A stretch of 64,000 bases of DNA, from the NCBI GenBank assembly GCA_003184365.1, contig NKYR01000016.1, positions 372,001 through 436,000 of the forward strand, given 5' to 3'. Positions 1 through 13,870 of this stretch are shown in pieces. The first letter of the stretch is position 1. Every line of letters starts with the position of its first letter. Position numbers and translations under genes: made by a program. A model generated the notes under the pieces. It was not told the origin of the DNA. It did not search any database and saw only the letters and a list, made by a program, of their open reading frames with translations. The DNA comes from Evernia prunastri (taxonomy: Eukaryota; Ascomycota; Lecanoromycetes; Lecanorales; Parmeliaceae).

Positions 1-210
1 AAACAATAGCGTCAGACTGAAAGAGAACGGAAGTGACAGTGGTTTGTGGCAACAACTTGACAGTCAAAGACTAAGAGTTGACAACAATGATAACACGAGA
101 GGATAAGTTGTCCGAAAGGTTTCTTCAGTGCTACAAATATTCGAGGAACTCCCTGATTAGTAAAGTAGTTTACTAGATAGGCGTATTAAGCAGTCAATCA
201 ATCAATCAAT
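1..210 (+). mobile_element. 3' end of a Tad1-like LINE, cut by the window edge
   Basis: This is the 3' untranslated end of a non-LTR retrotransposon, ending in the tail repeat (TCAA)n at about 194-210. The same sequence appears in reverse complement at 28,761-28,970, where it follows the C-terminal coding part of a LINE, and that identifies it. This copy lacks an 8-base stretch (AAGTTTTT) present in the other one and has a few substitutions. It is GC-normal and not RIP-mutated, although mutated DNA follows immediately. The flanking bases differ from those beside the 28.76 kb copy, so the two are separate insertions. Confidence 0.8.
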
Positions 211-3200
211 TTTAATATGATAAAATTTATCTTAACGTCACACTTTTTAGATAGTTATATAATAATATTAATTTTTATCTAAATTTTATCGTAATAAGTA
301 AATAAACGCGCGATTAAAATTTAAATTTCTTTTTAATTTTTTATTAATTTGATTGATCTTTATAATCTATTTCGTCGTCTTCGTTTATTCGTCGACGATT
401 CTTAACGTAATTCTTTAAGCTCTTCGATAATAAAAGACTTAACGCTTTTAAATTACTTTCGTCGATTATTCGTTTACGAATTATAAATTTAAGTCAAATC
501 GCGTATATTATTAAGCTAATAATTATTAATTATATTCTTCATCTCAGTCGATTTATTTAATTTTATATTAAACGTCTTTTCTTATTCGAATCTTATCGAT
601 AATTTCTTCGATCTTTTAAAGTTTATTATTATCGATTAACTCGAGAATTTATATAAAAATATTCGATACACTCGCGTAGATGATAAGATTTTAATAATAA
701 TATATAAAAGATATTATATATACGATAAAACTCGAGTAGCAATAGACGATACGTCTACGTTTCGATCTTATTTATAATTTTAAATAATTTTACAAACTTA
801 TAAGTTAATTTCTTATTTAAACGTTTCTACTTAAAATTCTTAATCGCTAATATAATTAATTCTTTTATCTTATAAGTCTAAGACTTATAATATTTATTAT
901 ACTACTTGATTTGAATATCGATAACGCTTCGAAGATAATTAATAACTTCGTCTTTTAACGCTTATAACTATTTTATTCTTTGATTTATAATAAATATCTT
1001 TTTTTTTATAAAATCGTTTTCTATTTCTCAGCGAATTTCGAAGTAATATTTATATATAAAAAAGAACGACTTCGTTTCGATAACGAAATATCAATTATTT
1101 ATATATATAAACTCTATTATAGACAAGAGTTCAATTTAGTTTGTTTATTTATTATTAGTAAATATACGTAAAAAATGCTTTAAAACTTAATTTTAACGCT
1201 TCGTCTATTCGTTTATTTATAAATAAAAAGTAGTATTTAGATATTATTAAATCTTTAAATAAAAGCAAACGACTAATTAAAAGACGCTGATAAATATAGA
1301 ATCTCTATTATTAATAATATCGTTAGATATATTATAACGATATACTATTTCGAAATCAAAAACTTTCGTTAGCTTCGCGATATCGATTATAATTAACATA
1401 AATATATATCTTATTATTTTGATAAATCGATTTACTATTACGAATATAATATCGTTAATTATATTCTTATACTTATTTAATAATAAGTCGATAATAAAAT
1501 TTATAGAAATTTTCTTTTAAGGTTTTATTGAAATCGATAGAGTCGCTATAAAATCGATACCGCGATATCTTAATTCATTGATATATATTATACGATATAT
1601 AATACTCGATAACTTACTTTAAATTATCGTCTTAATAATATTTTTGAATAAATAGCTTATACGTTTTTATAGCGTCGAAATAATCTATTAAAAAATTATT
1701 ATAATATTTCTTAATAAGCTCTTTTGTTAAGATTTTATTCTTTAAAATATAAAAATCGTTATTAAATTTCAATAATTTTTTAGAGTTTCAAGTTTATATC
1801 TTACTACGAGTTCGACGACGCTTAGACGACGAATTCGTATTAATTTTAAAAGAACTAATTCAATTATTATAAGTTTATAATTCTTTTATTAATAATTTCA
1901 TTAATTCTTATAATTTATTATAAATAATTTCAAATACGTTTTAAATCTTCTTTTTTAAAATAATTATTTTAATATCTATAATTTAAAAAGTAAACGATAT
2001 CGTTACGATTATCTTCTTATTTCGTTCTAATAATTTATTATCGATTTAAAATATAAACTTATCTTATAAGATTAATAATAATTTGATATTTAGCGATAAA
2101 CTTTTTTTATAATCAAAACGACGCGATAACGTATCGATAGAATTCGATTTATTTATTGGATAAAAAATTTCGAAGTTATAAATAACTACTTCTAGCGCTT
2201 ATTGAATCTATCTAAAATTTAACTTTTTTTGTTTTATAAATTTTTTAAGATTATTATAATTTATTTAAATTTTAATATAATAAATATTATTTTTTAAATA
2301 ATAACGTTATTATTTTATTAACGCTACGATAACGAGTAATTCTTAATTATAAATCTTATAATTTACTTAGCGATAATTAATTTTCGAGATTAAAAGATTA
2401 TTAAATATTAATAATCGTCTTAATTTGATTACAATAGTATGATCTTAAACTCAAAATTAAAGATATTAATCTTTAAACGTAATCTCTAATTTGAGTCGAA
2501 ATAATATAAAAATAACGTTAATTTAAAAGAATTACGAAGTTATATAAACGTCGTCGCTATAACGTCGATTTACTTTAATAATCTTATTTTTTTACTCTTT
2601 TTGTTATTTTTAAGTAAATCGATAAAAAACGTTATTATACTAAAAGAGTTATAGATAAAACGTCGATAAAAATTAATAAAGTTTAAAAAGACTAATCTAT
2701 CGTTATATCGTTAATAATAATAACGACTTTTAGAAATTCGATTTATTAAGTCTAAAACTAATATTTCTTTAAATTAACGTATAGTTAAAATTATCATAAA
2801 CGCTTAAATATCTATTTAATATATCGTTAATACTTTATTAAATTAGCGCTATAGATTAAAATATTATTTAAATATATTATATATATTATATCAATTAGAC
2901 TCATTAAGACTTTATTAATATAAGCTTAAAACGTAATTAATACGTTAACTAGTTTAAATGATATAATTATAATTAAAATAATCGTAGCGAATACGAAACG
3001 TAGTTTTTCACTCGTTATTCGTCTTAATTCGAATTCTATAATAAATATTCTTTAGATTTAATTTTAAAAAAATCTTAACGTCGTATAAACGATTTAACGT
3101 CTTGATAATAAAAAATAATAAATATCGATTTTTGATAATAATCGTATTTAACTCTCTATAATCGATATAAAGACGTAATTTTCTATTCTTTTTTAATATA

Positions 3201-4310
3201 AAAAGAATTAACATCTCGATGAATAATATAAAGTATTAAATTTAGTTTTTATAAAGAGATTCTTTAAGATACCGACGTAGCTTCGATAGCTTAATTTAAA
3301 ATAGATTATATAAAAATTTATATAAGAACTTTTCATCTTTATAAATTTAATAATATAATCTCTCTATTTTTACGTAGATAAAATCTTCGCTATACTTTTT
3401 AAAAAGACGTCGTTATACTTTAACAGCTTCTTAGATAGCTTTAAGTTATATTCGTTTTTATTATTATCTATCGTTACTACGACGTATATAACAACGTATA
3501 TATTAAACTTCTTTTTTAATGCTTTTAATAAAGATATTCGATTTTTCAATCTATAAATTAGCAACGTTAATTTTAAATCGTTATTATTTTATCTCGAAAT
3601 TCAAAAGAATTTTCAATTACGATAACTCAGATATACTTAAAATAATATTAATAATTCACGATATAGAATAGTCTATTGTATTTTTTATTTTGATTTCAAT
3701 TATTTATTAATTAATATTTCAACTAATACGCGTTATAATATTAATCGCTTAATGCTTTCGATTGCGATAGTAAAATAATATTTATAAATTTTAGATCTCA
3801 TTAAACTATAAACTTTTAAGAGATTAAACTAATATATATCTTACAGTCGAGTAGAGCTACAAATAGCTTTTAATTATTCTATAACTACGTCTATTCTTTA
3901 ATAATAATAATAAAAAAATCTATTAATCGTTCTTCTTGCTTCGCTTTCGAGACTATTATAAAATCTTCTCTTTTTTATCGATACTACGTCGACGTTAATC
4001 GAAAACGATTTATCGTAATCTAGATATTTAAACGCTTAATAATTCTTTTTTTATAATAATAGTAACTACTATTCTTATAATTCGAGTTCGATTTAAATTT
4101 ACGCTTATCTAATTTTTTATCGAATTACGATAACTTAGCGCTATCTTTATATCTCTTAAATTTAATAATTCGAAAATTAAAAGACTTATCTCTTCTTTCA
4201 TTTTCGAAATTTCTCTTAAATTTATTTTTATCGAATTCACTTTAAGAGTTATTAAAACTATACTCGTTATTTAATCGTATACGCTTTAATATCTTTTTCT
4301 ATATAACAAG
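211..4310 (-). mobile_element. RIP-degraded Ty3/gypsy retrotransposon (pol region)
   Basis: This is a decayed LTR retrotransposon read on the minus strand. The frame at 3,008-3,214 has the reverse transcriptase block LRLYIDYRELN followed by NRYLLFF and LKLNLKNIYYRIRI, the usual Ty3/gypsy spacing. Downstream (about 2,830-3,005) a stop-littered frame continues with AYINKVL and LIDI, the region leading to the catalytic Asp-Asp. Upstream (3,370-4,200) is the protease/linker part. RNase H and integrase should lie at lower coordinates but are too decayed to delimit. Most stops fall where Gln or Trp codons are expected, as RIP produces. No LTRs could be paired, so the outer limits are approximate. 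Confidence 0.75.
3008..3214 (-). pseudogene. Ty3/gypsy reverse transcriptase fragment
   Basis: This open fragment of 68 codons lies within a decayed pol gene. It contains the N-terminal reverse transcriptase motifs: a FILKK entry motif, YIDYRELN, and the Leu-Lys-Leu-Asn-Leu stretch that corresponds to the first catalytic aspartate block, where the Asp now reads Asn. Loss of that aspartate together with stops on both sides means no active enzyme. It belongs to the retrotransposon remnant on the minus strand. Confidence 0.8.
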
Positions 4311-4640
4311 TATAGGCCCACGAATTCAATTCGTGGAACGTATTCTGAGGGACTGATTTTGGGGCCGCGCACCCCAGAGTTTCAGGGTCTGTTAAGGGTG
4401 AAAGATCTTCAGTCGAACATCACTCAGTCAATATATGACCGAATTAGAAGATTTTTACATCATTGAAAAGCGCGATCCGAGCTCTATAATCTGCGAAAGT
4501 TTAAAGATATTATATACTAATGAAATAGAGTCATTGAAGTTGCAAGAAGACTACACCTAAATTTTGATGAGGGCGCGCTCGGGAGATCTAGCGGCCTGAG
4601 TCAACACGCGTTGCCTAAAAGCGTAATAATCCTAATTTTT
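4311..4640. other. Unclassified GC-normal insertion in mutated DNA
   Basis: About 330 bases of ordinary composition interrupt the AT-rich remnant. Near the left edge is a perfect 9-base inverted repeat with a one-base loop (CCACGAATT c AATTCGTGG, about 4,318-4,336). No ORF, clear terminal repeat or target-site duplication was found, and the right edge is uncertain (4,620-4,680). It could be a solo LTR, a miniature DNA transposon, or unique host sequence trapped between repeats. Confidence 0.4.
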
Positions 4641-5850
4641 TGATTGACTGCACATACAAATTTAAGTAAACTTAATTATTTCTTAAATTTTATAATTTCT
4701 ATGGTCGCTTTATTCGAGAATATAGCTCTATTATACGATAAATAATTAAGCTTATTAAAATTATTATTTCTTTTACTTAAAATATCGAGATAAAATTAAT
4801 CTTTTAAAATCTTAAAAGAATATTCATAAAGATATTTCTATTAATTTATTACGATTTAATTATCGTCTCTTAAATCGAAATAGACGTTAATAATTAAATT
4901 CTTATTAATACTTTTTTATAAAGATAAAAAAACTTGTATTCGTATTTAATAACGTTTTATAATTATAAGTTTATTTCGACTAAATTAAACTATAAAATAT
5001 CTAATTAAAAGCTTTTGATTATTATAATATTTTTTTAAATCTAACGAAAATATCTAAAAAGAGTTCGATATCGCATTATTATTATTATAAATTATTATAA
5101 TCTTAAATTCTTTTTAACGTCGAAGACTTTAAATCGCAGATAGACTTATTACATCGAATTTCTATTAATCTTCGCTTTTAAAATTTAATATCGATTAAAG
5201 AAAAGAAATTCGATTAATAGATCATCGCGTCGAAAAGACTATTACGAATCTAATATAACTTATACGATAATTTTATTCTTTAAACTTATTTTAATCGTTA
5301 TAAATAAAAATTAAATAGTCTTAAAATAAATAGCGAAGAATTTAAAAGATTTAGATAATAAAGACGTCGTAGATTATATAAGCGAATTATTAAGACTCTC
5401 GTAGATTATTATATAAATAATCGTTAAAGAACTAAAAAACCATTCAGCGATTATAATCGTCAATAACTCTAATTATAAATAATATATCGATCTATTAGAA
5501 AAATCGTCTTTACGTATCTTAAAATAAAGATCTAAAATTACGTATTATAAGAAACTTTTATAATTCGCTCATAGTAGATTATATAAATAGAGATAAATCG
5601 TCAGTCGCGTTCGTCGTTAATTTTATTAATTTAATAAAAATCTACGATATATATTAACAATTTAGAAAAAACTCGATATCTCTCGTATAAAGAACTTACT
5701 TTCGTGCTTATCTCAGACGATTCGTGAAAATTTATTATTATTGACTTTATTACGAATCTATCAGACAATCGATATTCTATCGACGATATAATCTTTAACT
5801 ATATTATAATAGTGATAAATCGATTTAATAAAATATATTATTACTATTGA
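4641..5850. repeat. RIP-degraded repeat, second copy near 27.8 kb
   Basis: This is AT-rich, stop-filled sequence with no intact gene. The stretch at about 4,780-4,975 matches the reverse complement of about 27,775-27,970 along its length with scattered transition-type differences, so both are copies of one repeat family mutated after duplication. The element type was not recognised. Confidence 0.55.
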
Positions 5851-5960
5851 AATGTGCCTTCTGACTACTTACTATGGAAGGTTTATCGAGCGAGAAAGGT
5901 TGTCCGAGCCTTGACGAGGAACATTATATAGATGCTATTAATAGCTAGTAACAATCAATC
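5851..5960. other. Short less-mutated island, possible LTR remnant
   Basis: Roughly 110 bases of higher complexity start with TGTGCCTTC and end near TAGTAACA, giving LTR-like TG...CA termini. No target-site duplication or second copy was found. Its position is compatible with the 5' LTR of the Ty1/copia element whose integrase lies at about 9 kb on the same strand, but this was not shown. Confidence 0.3.
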
Positions 5961-8589
<2,629 letters not shown>

Positions 8590-9493
8590 AAGATATCGCT
8601 TAATTTTATATTCAAAAAATAGCTTATACGCGTTAATATTCAAATAAAGTTTATTTTAATAAAAATCGAAATCGAATCTATTTTATTTTCGTCTATAAGA
8701 GTTTAAATCTTTATTAATCTCTTTTAAAGCTAAATTAGTATCGATATCTATATCGAAATAATAGAGTATTAAATTCGTTATATTACACTTCGCTTTCAAT
8801 CATAAAAAGCGATCTAAATCTATCAATAATATTATTTTTATATTAATCGACTCTAATTTCTTTTTTAATTCGAAGTCTAATTTTTCATCGCGTAAGATTA
8901 ATAATTAAACTCTTAATCTATAACACGCTCGTATAAAATATTTAAGATATTAAAATATTTAAAGATTAATTAAATTATTTAAGAGTATCGATCTTAAGAT
9001 TATTAATAAAGAATTTTATACGTTATACGTTACTAAAAAAACGCGTAGTACGTTATATAAGTTATATATTCGTTTTAAAAAAGAATCTCTAAAGCTAATT
9101 TATAGCGATATTTATAATTTTATTATATCTCGCGATTATAGCGACGATAAATATTTCGTTATCTTTATAAATAATTGAGATAAACGCTTTAAAATTAAAA
9201 TTATCGAGAATAAAAGCGATATCTTTTCGATCTTTAAGCGCTTCTACGTTCGAAACTAACGCGACGATATTAAAATTAAACGTCTACGAATTAACTATAG
9301 TAACGAGTATAAAGACTTCGAATTTAATATCTTTTAGATCGATTAAGATATCTCGTAAAAATCTATTATTTTAAAGAATTTCGAGTAAAATAAAGTCGCT
9401 AAATAACTCGATTAAACTCTCTTCGATCTTATTAAAATATTATCATCAAAAATATGAATTTGAATTAAAATTACTAATTCGAACTTATACTCG
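8590..9493 (+). pseudogene. Ty1/copia integrase part, RIP-degraded, 5' half of a split element
   Basis: On the + strand from about 8,990 the translated frame follows a Ty1/copia integrase: a basic linker, LIYSDIYNF (the first catalytic Asp block), YFVIFINN, then RFKIKIIENKSDIF and LRINYSNEYKDFEF (the second Asp and the NGGEY-type region). Stops replace Gln or Trp positions. The frame ends abruptly at 9,493, where a Ty3/gypsy LTR begins, and the missing remainder resumes after 16,918. Together the two parts make one element interrupted by a later insertion. Confidence 0.75.
9489..9493. repeat. Target-site duplication ACTCG (left copy)
   Basis: ACTCG directly precedes the left LTR at 9,494 and recurs at 16,919-16,923 directly after the right LTR. 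This fixes the ends of the Ty3/gypsy insertion. Confidence 0.9.
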
Positions 9494-9666
9494 TGTTACG
9501 GTAGCATATGATTTGGTGGAATAATCTTTCTGAAACTTTGCTAGAGGCATGGGTCTAGGATTGATAGAGAAAGCTATGGAGAATCCTGCTACTTAAGTAT
9601 ATGCTTGTCGCCTTATCAAGTCGCTATCTTCTACCTCTCCTTTCTTACTAAGCTAAGTTTATAACA
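9494..9666 (-). repeat. LTR of the Ty3/gypsy element (3' LTR by coding strand)
   Basis: 173 bp starting TGTTACGG and ending TATAACA. It aligns over its full length with 16,746-16,918. Differences are almost all transitions (G/A or C/T), consistent with RIP acting unequally on the two copies. Confidence 0.92.
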
Positions 9667-11186
9667 AATGTTAACAAGAAAGAAAAAAAGGCGACGCTTT
9701 CGCTGCAATATTGTTTTTGATCGTTTCTCGAAAGAAGTAAGTATAAGCATATCAAGTTTTGACTTTCTTCGATGTAGACTTAGAATTTCTTGAGCGAAGA
9801 TCGATTCTATCGATGTTCTTTCGAGGAAATAATATTCTTACGCGTAAGTATATACTTTTCTTCGTAAAGTCTCGACGTTTTTGATATATCAAATAAGAGT
9901 AGAATTCTTCGCTGAAATCTATACTCTAATTATAGTTTAAATAAAATACTCGAATAAGTTTCTTTTTTGATGATTTTTAAACTTCTTCTGAAAACGATCT
10001 TGCAGTTCTTTTAACTTCTTAATCGTCGCTAACGTAATCGTCGAAGCTTCTCTAAGAGTTACTAAAGTCTCTTCTATGATTACTGATCGAGTGACTACTA
10101 ATATAGTTATCGAAGTTTTTTCGAGAATTGCTGACTCAGTTGTTGTAGTCTCAAAAATTGTTGATATAATCTGAGATTTCTTCTTTCGACGTCTCGAATT
10201 GTTGACGATTCGAATATCGTATTTCTACATAAATTCCTGGGCTTTCTAAAGTGCATATATCGAATATTATGTATTGTGTTCATTTTCACAATCTTTTCAT
10301 TTCACGAGATACTTGATATTTCTTTCTATATCACGTCGATCGAGTAATTTTTTAATCTCATAGAATCGATACTTAAACGCGCAATTCGAATCGACTTTCT
10401 AAATCTCTTCGATCGAAGATATTAATTATATCGAGATTTTAATATATGAATTTTCGAAATCTGAGTTCGACTCGAGCTGAGCTATAGATATAACGAAATT
10501 GATCGTTATAATACTTGAAAGCTTTAGTCGATAAGCGAGATTATCGATCTTTTTCAGTATTTTAAAGAGATCGACTCTTTAATTAAATAGTTTCAGATTG
10601 ATTTCAAAAATTAAATATTTATAATAAAGTGGTAGATAAGTCTAAGAGTCTTTTTTTAGCTTGATAATTAAATAATTATTGTCGTAGCGAGTTTTGATTA
10701 TTTCGTTCGCAAAGACGATCGTATCGTCGATTTCTTCGCGTTTAATAAGTCGAAGTTAATCGAAATTTTTTGATGAAAGATTCGTTAATAATTCGAGAAT
10801 ATTTTATATTCAAAAATCGTAAGAAAGTTCGTTTGAAGTAAATTCTATCGATATAATTGAGTTGTTGAGTACTGCTTGAAGAAATAAGAGAATTATTATT
10901 TAGTCGTCTATTTCGATAGTCAGATAAAAGCGAAGCGTAATCTCGACGATTTGATTAGTTCTTTCAGATTAATCGTTTGTTTGAGAATAATAAACAGTGA
11001 AAATTACTAGAATAGTGTCTAGCTTCTGAAAAATCGTTTTTCAGAAGACGCTTATAAATTTAAAATCGCGATCGTTAATAATAATTATTAAAATTTCTTA
11101 GTTATGAGAAAGCAGTGTTATTAAGATAACATTAATTTAGTTCTTTATAGTTTATTCGTCGAATCTCGAAATAAAAAGCTTCTTTT

Positions 11187-11198
11187 TAATAAACTTAT
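11187..11198. repeat. LINE target-site duplication (left copy)
   Basis: TAATAAACTTAT precedes the LINE tail and is repeated exactly at 11,801-11,812. The length and AT-richness are typical of target-primed reverse transcription. Confidence 0.85.
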
Positions 11199-11800
11199 TG
11201 ATTGATTGATTGTTTTATACGCCTATGCTAGCTACTTGATGTAAGCTAATGAGGGTAACATTAACGCTGAACCAGCTTTACGGCTGGGCGTTGAAGAAAC
11301 CTGAGGGCGAACCTCTGGACAAAAACTTCAACTAAACAGTACGCTCTCCCTTCTGCTGTGCTCCTTAGGAGCCCTATTACACCACCGCACATCTCTCTAC
11401 TTCTTTGCGCCGACTCTTCTATTCTCTGACTTTTGTATCTCTGATCGCCCCCGCCTCTAGAGGCGGGTACGATCGCTTCTTCGTGCGCCCTTTTTGGGCT
11501 TAATGGTCTCCTCTACCCCGAGGGGTAGTCTTGACCGTTGGAGTTGTTCGCTGGCCAACTCGAAGCTGTTTAACCAGCCGGAGTTAACCATCCACCTTGC
11601 CGCTACCCGGATCCCTTTGGTCGTGGTCAGCATTGTCTGGAAGTCCCTGGTACCCGCCTCCGCAAGTAGCCGTGGTTTATCCTCCCGCGATCTCGGACAG
11701 AAGAGGAGGATATGCTTGACATCTTGTCTACTCCATCCGCACCTGCAGTCGGGGTCGATACCTGGAACCCTTATCCTGTTGAGGAATGCGTTAAGCCCGT
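11199..11800 (-). mobile_element. 5'-truncated Tad1-like LINE, not RIP-mutated
   Basis: This 602-bp insertion is flanked by a 12-bp duplication. On the minus strand it begins in the C-terminal coding region with a cysteine-histidine cluster (CRCGWSRQDVKHILLFC), preceded by RIRVPGI and followed by ARWM and LPLG blocks. The LINE at 28.76 kb has the same blocks, with CSCGWRKQTVKHILLFC. The 3' UTR follows and ends in (CAAT)n at 11,199-11,213. The 5' truncation at the point of insertion is usual for LINEs. Its composition is normal although it lies inside heavily mutated gypsy DNA, so it arrived after that RIP episode or escaped it. It could encode only the C-terminal end of ORF2. Confidence 0.92.
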
Positions 11801-13399
11801 TAATAAACTTATATATAATTATAAATAGTATATTTTTTTCGTTTTAGTAGAAAAGTATAACGATAAAGTTTATTGCTATCGTGTAAAAAGAAATTATCGA
11901 ACTCGTAATCGAATTGAATTTCTCGTATATAGAATATCGCTTAATCTAATTCAGTTGACATTTTGAGTAATGCTTAATATAAGTCTGAAGATACTTAAAC
12001 AAACTTCTAATATAGATCGAAGATGAAATTTTAATATGAATAGTATAAAAATCAAAGTGAAAATTCTTGTTATGTGCTAGCTGAAAAATCTTCTTCTGCA
12101 TAAATTTAGAAATATAGAGACGTTGTTTATCGAAATGCTTAAAGATGATATAAATGAGATTTTTATGCTTTCGAAAGCGAAATTCGATTAATAGCTCTAA
12201 TTGATTATTATTCTTGTCAGATTTAAGTAAATCGAAAATTTTGATTTATTGAGAATCTTTTTCGTACGTCTCGACGAGACGATTCTTAAAATTATCACTT
12301 ATTTTTATCAAAGTCATATAATAAATCGAAATCTACTCTGATAAGATATATCGTTTCGAGATTAGCACGAGACTATCATAGAGACTTTCGAGTACGACTT
12401 ACTTTTCTTCGAATACGACGTCGATCTTCGCTTGAAGTCTGAAAAGCGCGTTAAAAACGACGTTCTTCTTATTATTCTTATAACGAATAATAAGATTAAA
12501 CTCGAAAAGATATTGAAAAACATATATAAGTCGTAGATTAAACTTATTCGTGAAAGTAATAAATAGCGTGATTTGATATAAAATCTACACTACAGCTAAG
12601 TAATCGATATAAATAATTACGAGAAATACTTTCGAGACTTCGATCATATATCTTATCTTTCGTACTATTTATACTATTATCGTAACTTTCAACTCGATAA
12701 ATTAGTAATTACGCTCTGCTGCATTAATTAATTTGCTTAGAAATATAATAAACTATACGTCTACTCGTGTCGATATTTGCTTTAAATCGAAAATTAAATT
12801 ATTTTTGATATAATAAATTATCGCTGTAAATTCTCAAGCTTTGAAAATATTGATGTCGATATATAACTTTTACTTTCGATTGAAATATATTAGAAATATT
12901 GATAATCGAAAAGCGTTTTGAAAATTTTAAAATGCGAAAATCTTCTTTTTAATAAGATCGTAGCGAAGTTATATCGAGCGTCGCTTTCGAATTGAATCGA
13001 TAAGTTATTTTCTGATATTGAGTTTGAAAGTAATTTCAAACTTAATCTCGATTTTAGATTTGATTTTTTTCGAAGTTATTATAATAGTAGAAGTTTCGAA
13101 AATTATTACTTAAATAAGTGTTATCTTTCTTTTTTATAGAAGCTGCGCTCGCTAAATATAACGAAGAATAAAAATACGAAGTTAATCGATTATTCTTAGA
13201 AATATCTTTAAATTTCGAAGATTAAATAAAAATCGAAGCGTCGTAATTGTCTTGATTTTTTTTTCGAAGATTGATATATCTAACGAGTCGACTCTCTATC
13301 TTAATAACGTTATCGATAAAAATTTAAGAAAAGATTTATTTGAAGATAGAGAGACACGTTTTTCACGTAGTAGCTGAAATAGCTAACGTAAATGAGATT

Positions 13400-13870
13400 C
13401 GTATTTGATTAACGTTCGATTATAGATAATAATATCGTCTACGAAAGCACGTATAAAGACTCGTAGTAATCGAAGAATAATATCAATTTGACGTTACACA
13501 TATGAGAGTAAGCCTTTATATTTTATAAGTATTACACTCGATTCTTTCTGTCTTCGATAATTAACGATAATAAGCTTACTACGATTAGATCGCTGCACGT
13601 TAAACTAATAAAATTAAACTATATCGTCGACTGTGAAGATAAAGTCGAAATTTATTATAAGAGCGATAATATCTAATTATAAGAGTAGCGAATATTCGTC
13701 GTTTTCGATAATAGTATTGAGTTCGCGAATATCAATAACTACGCGTTCTTTTCGATCTTGCGAGATATCTCGTTAGATTTCGAAGTAGAATTAATTATAC
13801 GATATCGATTACGCGAAAAAACGTAGCTTATTTTATTACTATAATTTATCGAAAGTGACGTTAACAATTT
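13400..13870 (-). pseudogene. Reverse transcriptase of the Ty3/gypsy element
   Basis: This is the decayed pol core of the 9,494-16,918 element. In one minus-strand frame the order is RKERVVIDIRELN (about 13,760-13,720), FIFTVDD, then FNVQRSNRSKLIIVNYRRQ, KYKGLLSYV, and FVDDIIIY at 13,434-13,445. Both catalytic aspartate blocks remain legible. At least three in-frame stops occur at positions where Gln, Trp or similar residues are expected. It is non-functional, and the clearest evidence for element type and strand. Confidence 0.85.

Noticed and set aside
4311..4640. Helitron end (hairpin near a terminus)
   Set aside because: The hairpin is present but no CTRR terminus, TC start or A-T insertion site could be placed.
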